In this document: piece by piece, positions 1 through 5,306 of the stretch
Position numbering within the stretch: position 1 is the first letter of the stretch
Layout: every line of letters starts with the position of its first letter
From: JAFDVL01 sp043736395
GTDB taxonomy: Bacteria > Acidobacteriota > Blastocatellia > RBC074
Direction: 5' to 3'
Assembly (NCBI GenBank): GCA_043736395.1
Contig: JAYTCQ010000384.1
Location: 1-7,755, forward strand
Length of the DNA: 7,755 bases
Notes under the pieces: generated by a model
Database searches by the model: none
What the model was told of the DNA's origin: nothing
Seen by the model: only the letters and a program-made list of their open reading frames with translations
Made by a program: the position numbers and the translations under genes

Positions 1-1832
1 AATAATTCCGGATGCGAAGGCATTGCGCCGTTACGCCCGAAATCATTGGGTGTTGTGACGATTCCGGCTCCGAAGTGATATTGCCAGACTCGGTTCACGA
101 TGCTGCGCCACGTGAGCGGATTTTGTTTGTCTGTAATCCAATGCGCAAGTGCGGCGCGGCGTTCGCCTTCGGGGGCGTCTTTTGAAATTGCGAAACGCAC
201 AGGCTGAAAATTCAGCATCGAAAGTGCGCCCGGGCTGACTTCATTTTTTGGTGTCGTCACTTGCCCACGCGCCAGCACAAAAATAGGACGCGGCTTGCCG
301 TTGTTGGCTCCGGTTCCGGTGAACGATCCTGTGCCGTAATGTACGGTTCCGGCGTACACAATTTCGGGATTGGGAAATTTTGATAATTCAGTTTTGAGTT
401 GTTCGAGTTCAAGATTGTACGCGTTACGTTCAGCCAATGTTTCTGGCTTCATCGCAGCGTCTACTATTTTTGTACGTTCTAGGCGAAGTGCTGCGACAGC
501 AGCATCGTTATTGGCGATTTTTGCTGCGTCAGAAATTTTTGCATCAATTTTTATGACAGCTTCGCCAGCTTCTTTTGTGGCGTCGCGTTCGATGACGCGT
601 TTGCGTTCGGCGATGTCGCGTTGACGTCCATCAAGCTGATTGAATTTTTTTGTGAGTTCAGGGTCGCCGATAAAATATTTTTTATCGGCACGATCCAGCG
701 CAGAAAATACGGATTGCAGCGAATAATAATCGTCCTGCGAAATCGGATCGAATTTGTGGTTGTGGCATTGTGCGCAATGAACAGTGACGCTGGAGAAAGT
801 GCCGATAGTATTGGCTACCATATCGTCGCGGTCGAGATGCCGCGCAATTTTGCCATCAATTTTTGTTTCGGGTAATTCGGCGTGTCCGATGAAATCCCAC
901 GGCCCGGCGGCGATAAATCCTAGAGCTTCGTTGCCATCGCGCGTGCCGGGAAATAATACGTCTCCGGCAATTTGCTCTTCGACGAATTGCGCGTAAGGTT
1001 TGTCTTCATTGAATGCACGAATTAAGTAATCGCGGTACGGCCACGCGTTCGGTCGCGGCTTATCTTTATCGTAGCCGTGCGTGTCGCCGTAATGCACTAC
1101 GTCAAGCCAGTGCCGCGCCCAACGTTCACCGTAACGCGGCGAAGCTAATAATTCATCTACTAATTTTTCATAGGATTTTGGGTCGCGAGATTTTACAAAT
1201 TGTTGCACTTGTTCAGGCGTGGGAGGCAAGCCGATCAGGTCGAAATATAAGCGGCGAATTAACGTGCGACGATCCGCTGACGGAGAAATAGAAATGCCGG
1301 AAGTGGCGAGTTTTTCAGTAATGAATAAATCTATGGGATTGCGGATTTTTGATTGCGGATTGCGGAGTTGAGGAAGTGCAATTTTTTTGATCGGTTGCCA
1401 CGCCCAATGCTGCATTCGATCATTGGGCGAATCACCCCGTCCCCCTTTCTCCGCTTCTTCCTCTCCCCAAATTGCTCCCGCGTCAATCCAATTTTTTATC
1501 ATCACAATTTCTTGCGCACTCAATCGTTCACCGACTGGCGGCATTTGTTCGCCGTTTGGCGCAGTGATACGTTGAAATAATAGGCTGTCAGCGGCTTTGC
1601 CCGGGACAATGATTGCGCCGCGCACAGCAAATAATTTTGCATCCAGTCGCAGACCGCTACTTTGTTTTTTTTCGGAATGACATTGCCAGCAATGCTGCGC
1701 CAGAATTGGTCGGATGTCGCGTTCGAAAGAAACCTGAGTGGCTCCGCGAACAGTGAAGGGAAGTTGATTGGCAAGTGTGACAAACAAGGATGCCGCGAGC
1801 AGAAGGCAGGATATTTTAATAATTTTGCTCAT
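1..1832 (-). CDS. PSCyt1-DUF1549-DUF1553 exported cytochrome-like protein, C-terminus cut by window edge
   Basis: The reading frame starts at the ATG complementary to 1830-1832 and stays open for 610 codons to the window edge. An in-frame TAA lies just upstream, between this ATG and an earlier one, so the start is well constrained; no clear Shine-Dalgarno is visible. Residues 1-30 look like a signal peptide (SKIIKIS followed by LLLAASLFVTL). Residues 34-121 match a PSCyt1 cytochrome domain with heme motif C48-WQ-C51-H52, then MPP and an LSAQE..IKNWIDAGA helix. Residues about 166-375 are DUF1549 (RRLYFDLIGLPPTP, YGERWARHWLD) ending in a second CxxCH, C353-AQ-C356-H357, within CHNHKFDPI. Residues about 393-486 are charged and probably coiled coil. 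DUF1553 begins near 555 (RRAALAHWI, NRVW, PNDFG, PSHPEL). Family members commonly run several hundred residues further. They are often paired with DUF1501 genes, whose neighbour here would lie off the left edge. The substrate is unknown; an extracytoplasmic redox role is inferred. Confidence 0.93.
   Translation of the reverse strand, partial: MSKIIKISCLLLAASLFVTLANQLPFTVRGATQVSFERDIRPILAQHCWQCHSEKKQSSGLRLDAKLFAVRGAIIVPGKAADSLLFQRITAPNGEQMPPVGERLSAQEIVMIKNWIDAGAIWGEEEAEKGGRGDSPNDRMQHWAWQPIKKIALPQLRNPQSKIRNPIDLFITEKLATSGISISPSADRRTLIRRLYFDLIGLPPTPEQVQQFVKSRDPKSYEKLVDELLASPRYGERWARHWLDVVHYGDTHGYDKDKPRPNAWPYRDYLIRAFNEDKPYAQFVEEQIAGDVLFPGTRDGNEALGFIAAGPWDFIGHAELPETKIDGKIARHLDRDDMVANTIGTFSSVTVHCAQCHNHKFDPISQDDYYSLQSVFSALDRADKKYFIGDPELTKKFNQLDGRQRDIAERKRVIERDATKEAGEAVIKIDAKISDAAKIANNDAAVAALRLERTKIVDAAMKPETLAERNAYNLELEQLKTELSKFPNPEIVYAGTVHYGTGSFTGTGANNGKPRPIFVLARGQVTTPKNEVSPGALSMLNFQPVRFAISKDAPEGERRAALAHWITDKQNPLTWRSIVNRVWQYHFGAGIVTTPNDFGRNGAMPSHPEL
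1337..1371 (-). repeat. Degenerate heptanucleotide tandem repeat inside the PSCyt coding sequence
   Basis: On the plus strand four 7-nt units run from 1337 to 1364: GATTGCG occurs at 1337, 1351 and 1358, and GATTTTT at 1344. A decayed fifth unit, GAGTTGA, covers 1365-1371. On the coding strand this gives the Asn-Pro-rich segment at residues 154-166, with RNPQSKIRNP at its core. It sits in the linker between the PSCyt1 and DUF1549 domains, where extra residues are tolerable. The unit pattern resembles the intergenic repeat at 4986-5091. Confidence 0.75.
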
Positions 1833-1883
1833 GATTTACCGATGCATGTTGACGATCATTCAAACCAAAAATAAGAGAACTAA

Positions 1884-1912
1884 ACTTTAAGTGGCAAAAT
1901 TGAAAACTTCAA
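1884..1912 (-). promoter_or_regulatory. Weak sigma70-like promoter candidate for the PSCyt gene
   Basis: Read on the minus strand, TTGAAG (complement of 1907-1912) is followed after 17 nt by TAAAGT (complement of 1884-1889). Each box matches the sigma70 consensus at about four of six positions, and the leader to the ATG would be roughly 45-50 nt. The -35 box lies in a perfect inverted repeat, ATTGAA-AAC-TTCAAT, at 1899-1913, which could be an operator. A candidate only, in AT-rich sequence. Confidence 0.25.
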
Positions 1913-1939
1913 TGCCTTTACGACAGGCAGAAAATTCGC

Positions 1940-1970
1940 ATAACCAATCAACCTTTTTCGGCGTTTATAT
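1940..1970 (+). promoter_or_regulatory. Upstream motif shared with 5171-5201, possible ECF-type promoter
   Basis: The 31-nt stretch matches 5171-5201 at 26 positions without gaps. Conserved blocks are ATAACCAA, ACCTTTT and CGTTTATAT. AACC (1942-1945) and CGTT (1962-1965) are 16 nt apart, the same spacing as in the second copy, and resemble the -35 AAC and -10 CGT elements of ECF sigma factor promoters. It lies 130 nt before the TTG start of the TolB-like gene. The promoter role is inferred; a transcription-factor site or dispersed repeat would also fit. Confidence 0.45.
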
Positions 1971-1988
1971 TTACATCTGTCAGGACAC

Positions 1989-2011
1989 CGCAGTTGATCG
2001 TTAACTCTGCG
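1989..2011 (+). promoter_or_regulatory. Imperfect hairpin in the presumed TolB-like gene leader
   Basis: CGCAGTT at 1989-1995 can pair with AACT-CT-GCG at 2003-2011, leaving a 2-nt bulge and a 7-nt loop. It lies just downstream of the shared motif, as does another hairpin near 5211-5246. There is no T-run after it, so it is not a terminator. Function unknown; it may be chance. Confidence 0.2.
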
Positions 2012-2069
2012 TATGCAAGATGGATGCTGACATTTACTTTTGATTTACACAGCAAACAAAAAACTAAAA

Positions 2070-2097
2070 AATCGTAGTTTCTGACAGGGCTACGATT
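2070..2097. promoter_or_regulatory. 8-bp inverted repeat just before the TolB-like start
   Basis: AATCGTAG (2070-2077) and CTACGATT (2090-2097) are perfect inverted repeats around a 12-nt loop. The loop contains AGGG at 2086-2089, the only Shine-Dalgarno-like sequence for the TTG at 2101, so pairing could affect translation initiation. Read on the minus strand the stem is followed by a T-rich tract, so it could also be a weak terminator facing the PSCyt gene. The stem is only three GC pairs strong. Confidence 0.35.
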
Positions 2098-2100
2098 ATC

Positions 2101-3010
2101 TTGAATCCATCACCCGGAATTTTTGTGTACACGAGAATACTTACAATTGCAGTGCTGATCTTCCTGACGATTCCATCTAACGCGAAGGATGTAATGCTAA
2201 TGAACCGGATTGGACCATCAGCTTCGGAACTTTATATTGCGAATGTTGACGGAACCGCTGAACGCAAACTTTTTGCTACTTCAGGTTTTGATTATCACGC
2301 TTCTTATTCTGTTGATGGCAAGTGGATTGTGTTCACTTCTGAGCGCAACGGAAATGGTCAGGCTGATCTTTACCGCGTTCACTCGGACGGGACAGGCCTG
2401 CATTCAGGGAGACTCGACCAAGCCGGGCGGATTTTTGCAGGATCGCTATCAGAAACCTGTGAAGGTAATGTTGGTGAAACGAGATGGAACCAGCGTGCAG
2501 GAACTTACATCAGGAGAACCAAACGCCGGATTTCCGAGCTTTTCGTCTGATGGCAAACAGATTGTTTATCGCGTGTGGGGCGGCAAGGAAACAGGTTTGC
2601 GAATAATGAATCTGGCGGATCGTTCCGTACGGATTTTGATGAGGGAACCTGACAATGTACCGTACTGGTCGCCGACGGATGAACGCATCGTGTTTACGCG
2701 AAAAGCCAATGACAACTTTAATATTTATACCATCCGTCTTGATGGCTCCGATTTACGCCGATTGACAAGTTCGCTCGCCAATGACGGACACGCGGTGTGG
2801 ACAAATGACGGCAAACACATCTTGTGGAGCAGTGGGCAACCTGGCTGGAAAGATGAAGCCGCGCACTATGACAATACCTTTCAGCCTTATGCCGCTATTT
2901 TCATGATGAACGCAGATGGCACGGAGAAGCGACAACTTACGGACAGTCTTTGGGAAGACGCGATGCCGTGTTTTGTACCGAAGGCAATGCCTAAAATTGC
3001 TACCAAATAA
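2101..3010 (+). pseudogene. TolB-like WD40 beta-propeller protein, frameshifted and internally deleted
   Basis: The gene reads in one frame from TTG 2101 to about 2400 and in the next frame from about 2401 to TAA 3008-3010. Without the switch, translation ends at 2550 after 149 residues. The first part has a signal peptide (ILTIAVLIFLTIPSNA), then MNRIGPSASELYIANVDGT and WIVFTSERNGNGQADLYRV, a blade of a TolB-type propeller. The second part carries PD40-like repeats: NAGFPSFSSDGKQIVYRVWG, LRIMNLADRSVRIL, IVFTRK, IYTIRLDGSDLRRLTS, IFMMNADGTEKRQLTDSLWE. Related acidobacterial exported proteins, as I recall them, have several hundred more residues between these parts, so about 1 kb was probably lost near 2400. 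Such propellers typically mediate periplasmic protein contacts. No ATG fits the start; TTG follows AGGG by 11 nt. Alternatives are an assembly error or a naturally short relative with only a frameshift. Confidence 0.8.
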
Positions 3011-3039
3011 ATCAGTTTAATTTCTAAAATGAGGGATGA

Positions 3040-3849
3040 ATGAAACGAAAAATTGTGATCTCAGGGTTATGTTTATTCGTTGCTCTTTCCGCCGGTTGGG
3101 TCTGGCAGGCAACGCGACAGCAAACGCAAAAAATCAACACGACTCCGGCGCCTCCGCTGCGCATTGTACCTGCAAAGGAAAGCGACGCCACTGGTAAGAC
3201 CGTCGCGGCGGCGAAAGCTTTGCTGGCGACGCTCGATGATGCCGGACGCGCCAAAGTCAGTTTCGCTTTCAATGACACCGAGCAAAAAGTCAGATGGTCG
3301 AATTTCCCGACGGGCATCTTTCTCCGCAAAGGTTTGCGCATGGGCGACCTGAGATCCGAACAACGCGAAGCCGTTTTCAAGCTGTTGGCAACGTCCTTAA
3401 GCAAACAAGGGCTTCAAAAAGTGAAAGACATTATGGAAGGCGATGAAGCCCTAAAGACTTCGGGCGGCGGGCCGAGCGGTGGCAGAGGCCCAGGCGGAGG
3501 AGGCCCTCCAGGTGGTGGACGGGGCCCCGGTGGGACGGGCGGCGGTAAATTGATGTTCAGCCGCGATGAATATTATCTGGCGTTGCTCGGTACGCCTTCG
3601 CTGACTGACCCGTGGATGATTCAATTCGGTGGACATCATTTGGCGATCAACGTGACGATTGCGGGCAAGGCCAACGTCCTCACGCCGAGCCTGCCTGCCG
3701 CACAACCCGCGACTTACCAGTTGAATGGCGAGACGGTGCGTCCATTGGGACGCGAATACGACAAAGGCTTCGTGCTTATTGGCGCGCTTGATGAAGCGCA
3801 GCAAAAGAAGGCGATTCTGCCCTATCAGATGGGCGATATAAGCACCTAA
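3040..3849 (+). CDS. N-terminal fragment of the DUF3500 protein, 269 aa
   Basis: ATG 3040 follows GAGGG at 3031-3035, a good Shine-Dalgarno match with a short 4-nt spacer. Residues 1-24 form a signal peptide or membrane anchor (KRK followed by IVISGLCLFVALSAGWVW). Residues about 52-135 are the alpha-helical start of DUF3500 (AAKALLATLDDAGRAK, LRSEQREAVFKLLATSLS). Residues 141-169 are almost purely Gly and Pro with a few Arg, an unusual flexible linker. Residues 172-267 resume the family fold, with YYLALLGTPS, FGGHHLAINVTI (196-207) and TYQLNGETVRPLGRE. The last two residues, Ser-Thr, and the TAA at 3847-3849 come from the MITE. A product lacking the final 114 family residues is probably unstable or inactive. 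Confidence 0.8.
   Translation: MKRKIVISGLCLFVALSAGWVWQATRQQTQKINTTPAPPLRIVPAKESDATGKTVAAAKALLATLDDAGRAKVSFAFNDTEQKVRWSNFPTGIFLRKGLRMGDLRSEQREAVFKLLATSLSKQGLQKVKDIMEGDEALKTSGGGPSGGRGPGGGGPPGGGRGPGGTGGGKLMFSRDEYYLALLGTPSLTDPWMIQFGGHHLAINVTIAGKANVLTPSLPAAQPATYQLNGETVRPLGREYDKGFVLIGALDEAQQKKAILPYQMGDIST
3460..3546 (+). repeat. Gly/Pro-rich low-complexity coding segment
   Basis: Codons 141-169 of the DUF3500 gene encode runs of Gly with Pro, Arg and Ser, such as GGRGPGGGGPPGGGRGPGG. The DNA is a GGC/GGT/GGA/CCC-rich block, far more GC-rich than its surroundings and prone to slippage length changes. It lies between the helical N-terminal part and the FGGHHL-containing part. Confidence 0.7.
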
Positions 3850-3940
3850 ACATAAATTCTGAGGTGTAATGAACGCTGGCAAGCCTGATTCCGTCGTGAT
3901 GCGGTAAATCATAATACCGCAGAATTTATATCAGGGTGCT
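3841..3940. mobile_element. 100-bp MITE with imperfect TIRs and a TA target-site duplication
   Basis: The ends 3841-3861 and 3920-3940 are inverted repeats matching at 17 of 21 positions, with perfect outer AGCACC and inner ATAAATTCTG blocks. TA flanks both sides (3839-3840 and 3941-3942), which is the target duplication of the IS630/Tc1/mariner superfamily. A second perfect inverted repeat, TGCGGTA (3900-3906) with TACCGCA (3915-3921), lies inside. The element has no transposase and would need one in trans. Its boundaries are confirmed independently, since deletion of 102 bp exactly restores the DUF3500 frame. It contains only a 12-codon ORF (3869-3907), probably meaningless. Confidence 0.93.
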
Positions 3941-3942
3941 TA

Positions 3943-4287
3943 GTGTTGGGGCCGGGCGAAGACGGCAAGACGATTCAACCCGAAGGCATCAAGGTTTCGG
4001 CTCTGAATAAAGCGCAGCAAGAGAAGTTGTGGGATGTCGTTTATGAATGGGTCGGTACACTCAACGACGAAGCCGCCGCCGCCAAAATGGCTGAGATCAA
4101 AGCCAATTTGAATGAGACGTGGTTTGCGTGGAGCGGCCCTGTGACCAAAGGCAGCGGGTCTTATTACCGCATTCAGGGGCCTACCGTGTTGATCGAGTTC
4201 TCGCCGCAAAGAGGCGACACCACGCACATTCACACGATTTACCGCGACCCGACGAATGATTATGGTGCGCGGCTGGTCAAGAAATGA
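3943..4287 (+). CDS. C-terminal fragment of the DUF3500 protein, possibly translated from GTG
   Basis: This 114-codon frame is the distal third of DUF3500, with LGPGEDGKTIQPEG, MAEIKANLNETWFAWSGP, YYRIQGPTVLIEFSPQ and HIHTIYRDPTNDYG, all typical of the family C-terminus. GTG 3943 is the ancestral valine codon, not an evolved start. It now follows AGGG (3933-3936), supplied by the right end of the MITE, with a 6-nt spacer, so reinitiation is plausible. Any product would lack a signal peptide and stay in the cytoplasm. Its stop TGA (4285-4287) overlaps the ATG of the next gene, and translation through this fragment could keep that gene coupled. It should not be read as an independent gene family. 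Confidence 0.7.
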   Translation: MLGPGEDGKTIQPEGIKVSALNKAQQEKLWDVVYEWVGTLNDEAAAAKMAEIKANLNETWFAWSGPVTKGSGSYYRIQGPTVLIEFSPQRGDTTHIHTIYRDPTNDYGARLVKK

Positions 4288-4952
4288 AACGGCTGATGTT
4301 CTGTTTATTTGGCGCTTGTGCCTGGCACTTAACGGTGTCGGCACACGTGCTGGATCAATATCTGCAAGTGACGCAAATTGCGCTTGCGCCGGGTGGCGTA
4401 CGAGTTGAGTTGCGGTTGATTCCCGGTAAGCAGGTGGCTGATCGTATCTGCGCGTTGATTGATGCCGATGGCGACGGACAAATTACCACAGCGGAAGCGC
4501 AGGCTTATGAGCGGCGTGTGTGGCAGGACATCGGGCTGGAAATCAATGGCGTCAACGCGCCACTCACGCTGGCCGAGATGCAATTTCCAACGCCACCGGA
4601 AATGCAGGAAGGACTCGGCACGATTCGCCTGACGTATACAGCGGCGGTAACGCTCAGTAGCGCAAACCAACAGCTACTCTATTTTTATAATAATCATGTG
4701 TCCGAACTTGGCGTCTATCTGGTTAACACGCTGATGCCAACAACAAATGAAATCCAGCTTGGCAAGCAAGATCGCGACGCGCTCCAGCACAGGTTGCGCT
4801 TGAATTTTTATGTCACGCGGAATGGTGCGCAAAGTTCATCGCGCTGGATTGGCGGAGTACTGCTTTTCTTGTGTATCGCATTGATTATCTTGCAATCGAA
4901 GTATGCGCGCCTGGAAAAAGTAAACGGGAGAGTGATAGACGGAAGCCAGTAG
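4284..4952 (+). CDS. Membrane-anchored EF-hand protein resembling the periplasmic domain of HupE-like transporters
   Basis: The ATG overlaps the preceding TGA as ATGA, a translational coupling arrangement. Residues 1-20 are a signal peptide ending in VSA, followed by HVLDQYLQVTQIAL. Residues 60-71 form a canonical 12-residue EF-hand loop with D60, D62, D64, G65, I67 and E71 in place, so calcium binding is likely. The surrounding beta-rich segment (GVRVELRLIPG, LGTIRLTYTAAV, QLLYFYNNHVSELGVYLVN) resembles the extracytoplasmic region that precedes the multi-helix part of some HupE/UreJ-like or nickel-transporter-like proteins. Here only one hydrophobic helix follows (about 187-204), then a charged tail, so no transport channel is present. 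The predicted topology is a periplasmic domain with a C-terminal anchor. The function is unknown; the family resemblance is from memory and moderate. Confidence 0.85.
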   Translation: MKRLMFCLFGACAWHLTVSAHVLDQYLQVTQIALAPGGVRVELRLIPGKQVADRICALIDADGDGQITTAEAQAYERRVWQDIGLEINGVNAPLTLAEMQFPTPPEMQEGLGTIRLTYTAAVTLSSANQQLLYFYNNHVSELGVYLVNTLMPTTNEIQLGKQDRDALQHRLRLNFYVTRNGAQSSSRWIGGVLLFLCIALIILQSKYARLEKVNGRVIDGSQ

Positions 4953-4985
4953 GTAAGCAGTCAGGTACTGATTCCACAGTATTTT

Positions 4986-5091
4986 CATTCACCATTGAAG
5001 ATTGGTCATTTGTGATTTTTCATTGCGCCAGATGCGGTGATCGGAATCATCCAATGAAAAATGAAAACTCGACAATCGCAAATGGAAAATG
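4986..5091. repeat. Inverted pair of six-unit degenerate heptanucleotide repeats
   Basis: The left arm, 4986-5027, is six consecutive 7-nt units of the form (C/G)ATTNNN, for example CATTGAA at 4993 and GATTGGT at 5000. The right arm, 5050-5091, is six units in the opposite orientation, mostly NNNAATG or NNNAATC, one decayed. Arm 1 and the reverse complement of arm 2 agree at 29 of 42 positions, including the order of CATT- and GATT-type units. The 22-nt spacer can itself fold weakly (GGTGAT with ATCATCC). Pairing of the arms would form a long imperfect hairpin after the EF-hand gene. Confidence 0.65.
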
Positions 5092-5170
5092 CTGTAAAAC
5101 TTTTGCCGCTGTGCATATCTTTTACCAACTACCAACCACCATACTTCCACGCCAACTAAATTATTTTTTT

Positions 5171-5201
5171 ATAACCAAACGACCTTTTCAGCCGTTTATA
5201 T
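5171..5201 (+). promoter_or_regulatory. Second copy of the shared upstream motif, possible ECF-type promoter
   Basis: ATAACCAA, ACCTTTT and CGTTTATAT recur here in the same order and spacing as at 1940-1970. AACC (5173-5176) and CGTT (5193-5196) are again 16 nt apart. The motif lies 105 nt upstream of the peroxidase ATG, so a transcript from it would have a leader of about 100 nt. The two copies suggest that the TolB-like operon and the peroxidase share a regulator. Confidence 0.45.
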
Positions 5202-5210
5202 CTTTAGACT

Positions 5211-5246
5211 GACTGGCTGGAAATTGGTTTCGACAACCCAGCCGTC
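5211..5246 (+). promoter_or_regulatory. Hairpin in the presumed peroxidase leader
   Basis: GGCTGG (5215-5220) pairs perfectly with CCAGCC (5238-5243). GAC (5211-5213) with GTC (5244-5246) extends the stem across a bulged T, and GTT (5227-5229) with AAC (5235-5237) adds an inner helix. It starts 10 nt after the shared motif, so it would sit at or near the 5' end of the transcript, where it might stabilise the RNA. No T-run follows. Confidence 0.35.
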
Positions 5247-5306
5247 AGGATTTCCAGAAATTTCATTGCCCTCCACTTCAACTGTAGACTTTTCAGAGAA
5301 TGAATC

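Larger units (their letters stand above)
3040..4287 (+). pseudogene. DUF3500 family secreted protein gene split by a MITE
   Basis: Two in-frame halves of one DUF3500 gene flank a 100-bp insertion at 3841-3940. Removing the insertion and one copy of the TA duplication joins GAT-ATA (3835-3840) to GTG-TTG (3943-3948), giving GDI-VLGPGEDGKTIQPEG, the expected continuous family sequence. The restored product has 381 residues, in the range expected for the family. DUF3500 proteins have no established biochemical function that I can name; this one is probably exported. The gene starts 29 nt after the TolB-like remnant and its stop overlaps the next ATG, so the three probably formed an operon. The insert brings an in-frame TAA three codons after the junction, so full-length protein cannot be made. 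Confidence 0.93.
4953..5306. other. 354-nt intergenic region between the EF-hand gene and the peroxidase gene
   Basis: I see no convincing gene here. The region holds the inverted pair of heptad repeats (4986-5091), an AT-rich stretch (about 5155-5175), the motif shared with 1940-1970 and a hairpin (5211-5246). No stem followed by a T-run stands out as a terminator for the upstream operon. The frame open over 4871-5212 overlaps the EF-hand gene and the repeat, and shows no protein-like composition. Confidence 0.7.

Noticed and set aside
370..1291. Several short plus-strand open frames
   Set aside because: They lie antisense to the strongly supported PSCyt1-DUF1549-DUF1553 gene and show no domain, start site or composition of real proteins.
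1520..1783. An 87-codon minus-strand frame
   Set aside because: It is an alternative frame of the PSCyt N-terminus; the real frame has the signal peptide and CxxCH.
1979..1985. GTCAGGA shared with 5244-5250
   Set aside because: Seven bases at different distances from the shared motif are easily found by chance.
3040..4287. Two independent genes instead of one broken gene
   Set aside because: Both parts are consecutive pieces of the same family and rejoin in frame exactly when the TA-flanked element is removed.
3024..4344. Minus-strand open frames opposite the DUF3500 halves
   Set aside because: They mirror the plus-strand coding sequence, lack recognisable domains, and one runs across the MITE boundary.
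4986..5091. Possible CRISPR array
   Set aside because: The units are 7 nt long, contiguous and without unique spacers, and no cas gene is present.
4871..5212. A 113-codon plus-strand frame after the EF-hand gene
   Set aside because: It starts inside that gene in another frame and is made largely of the heptad repeat and AT-rich intergenic DNA.
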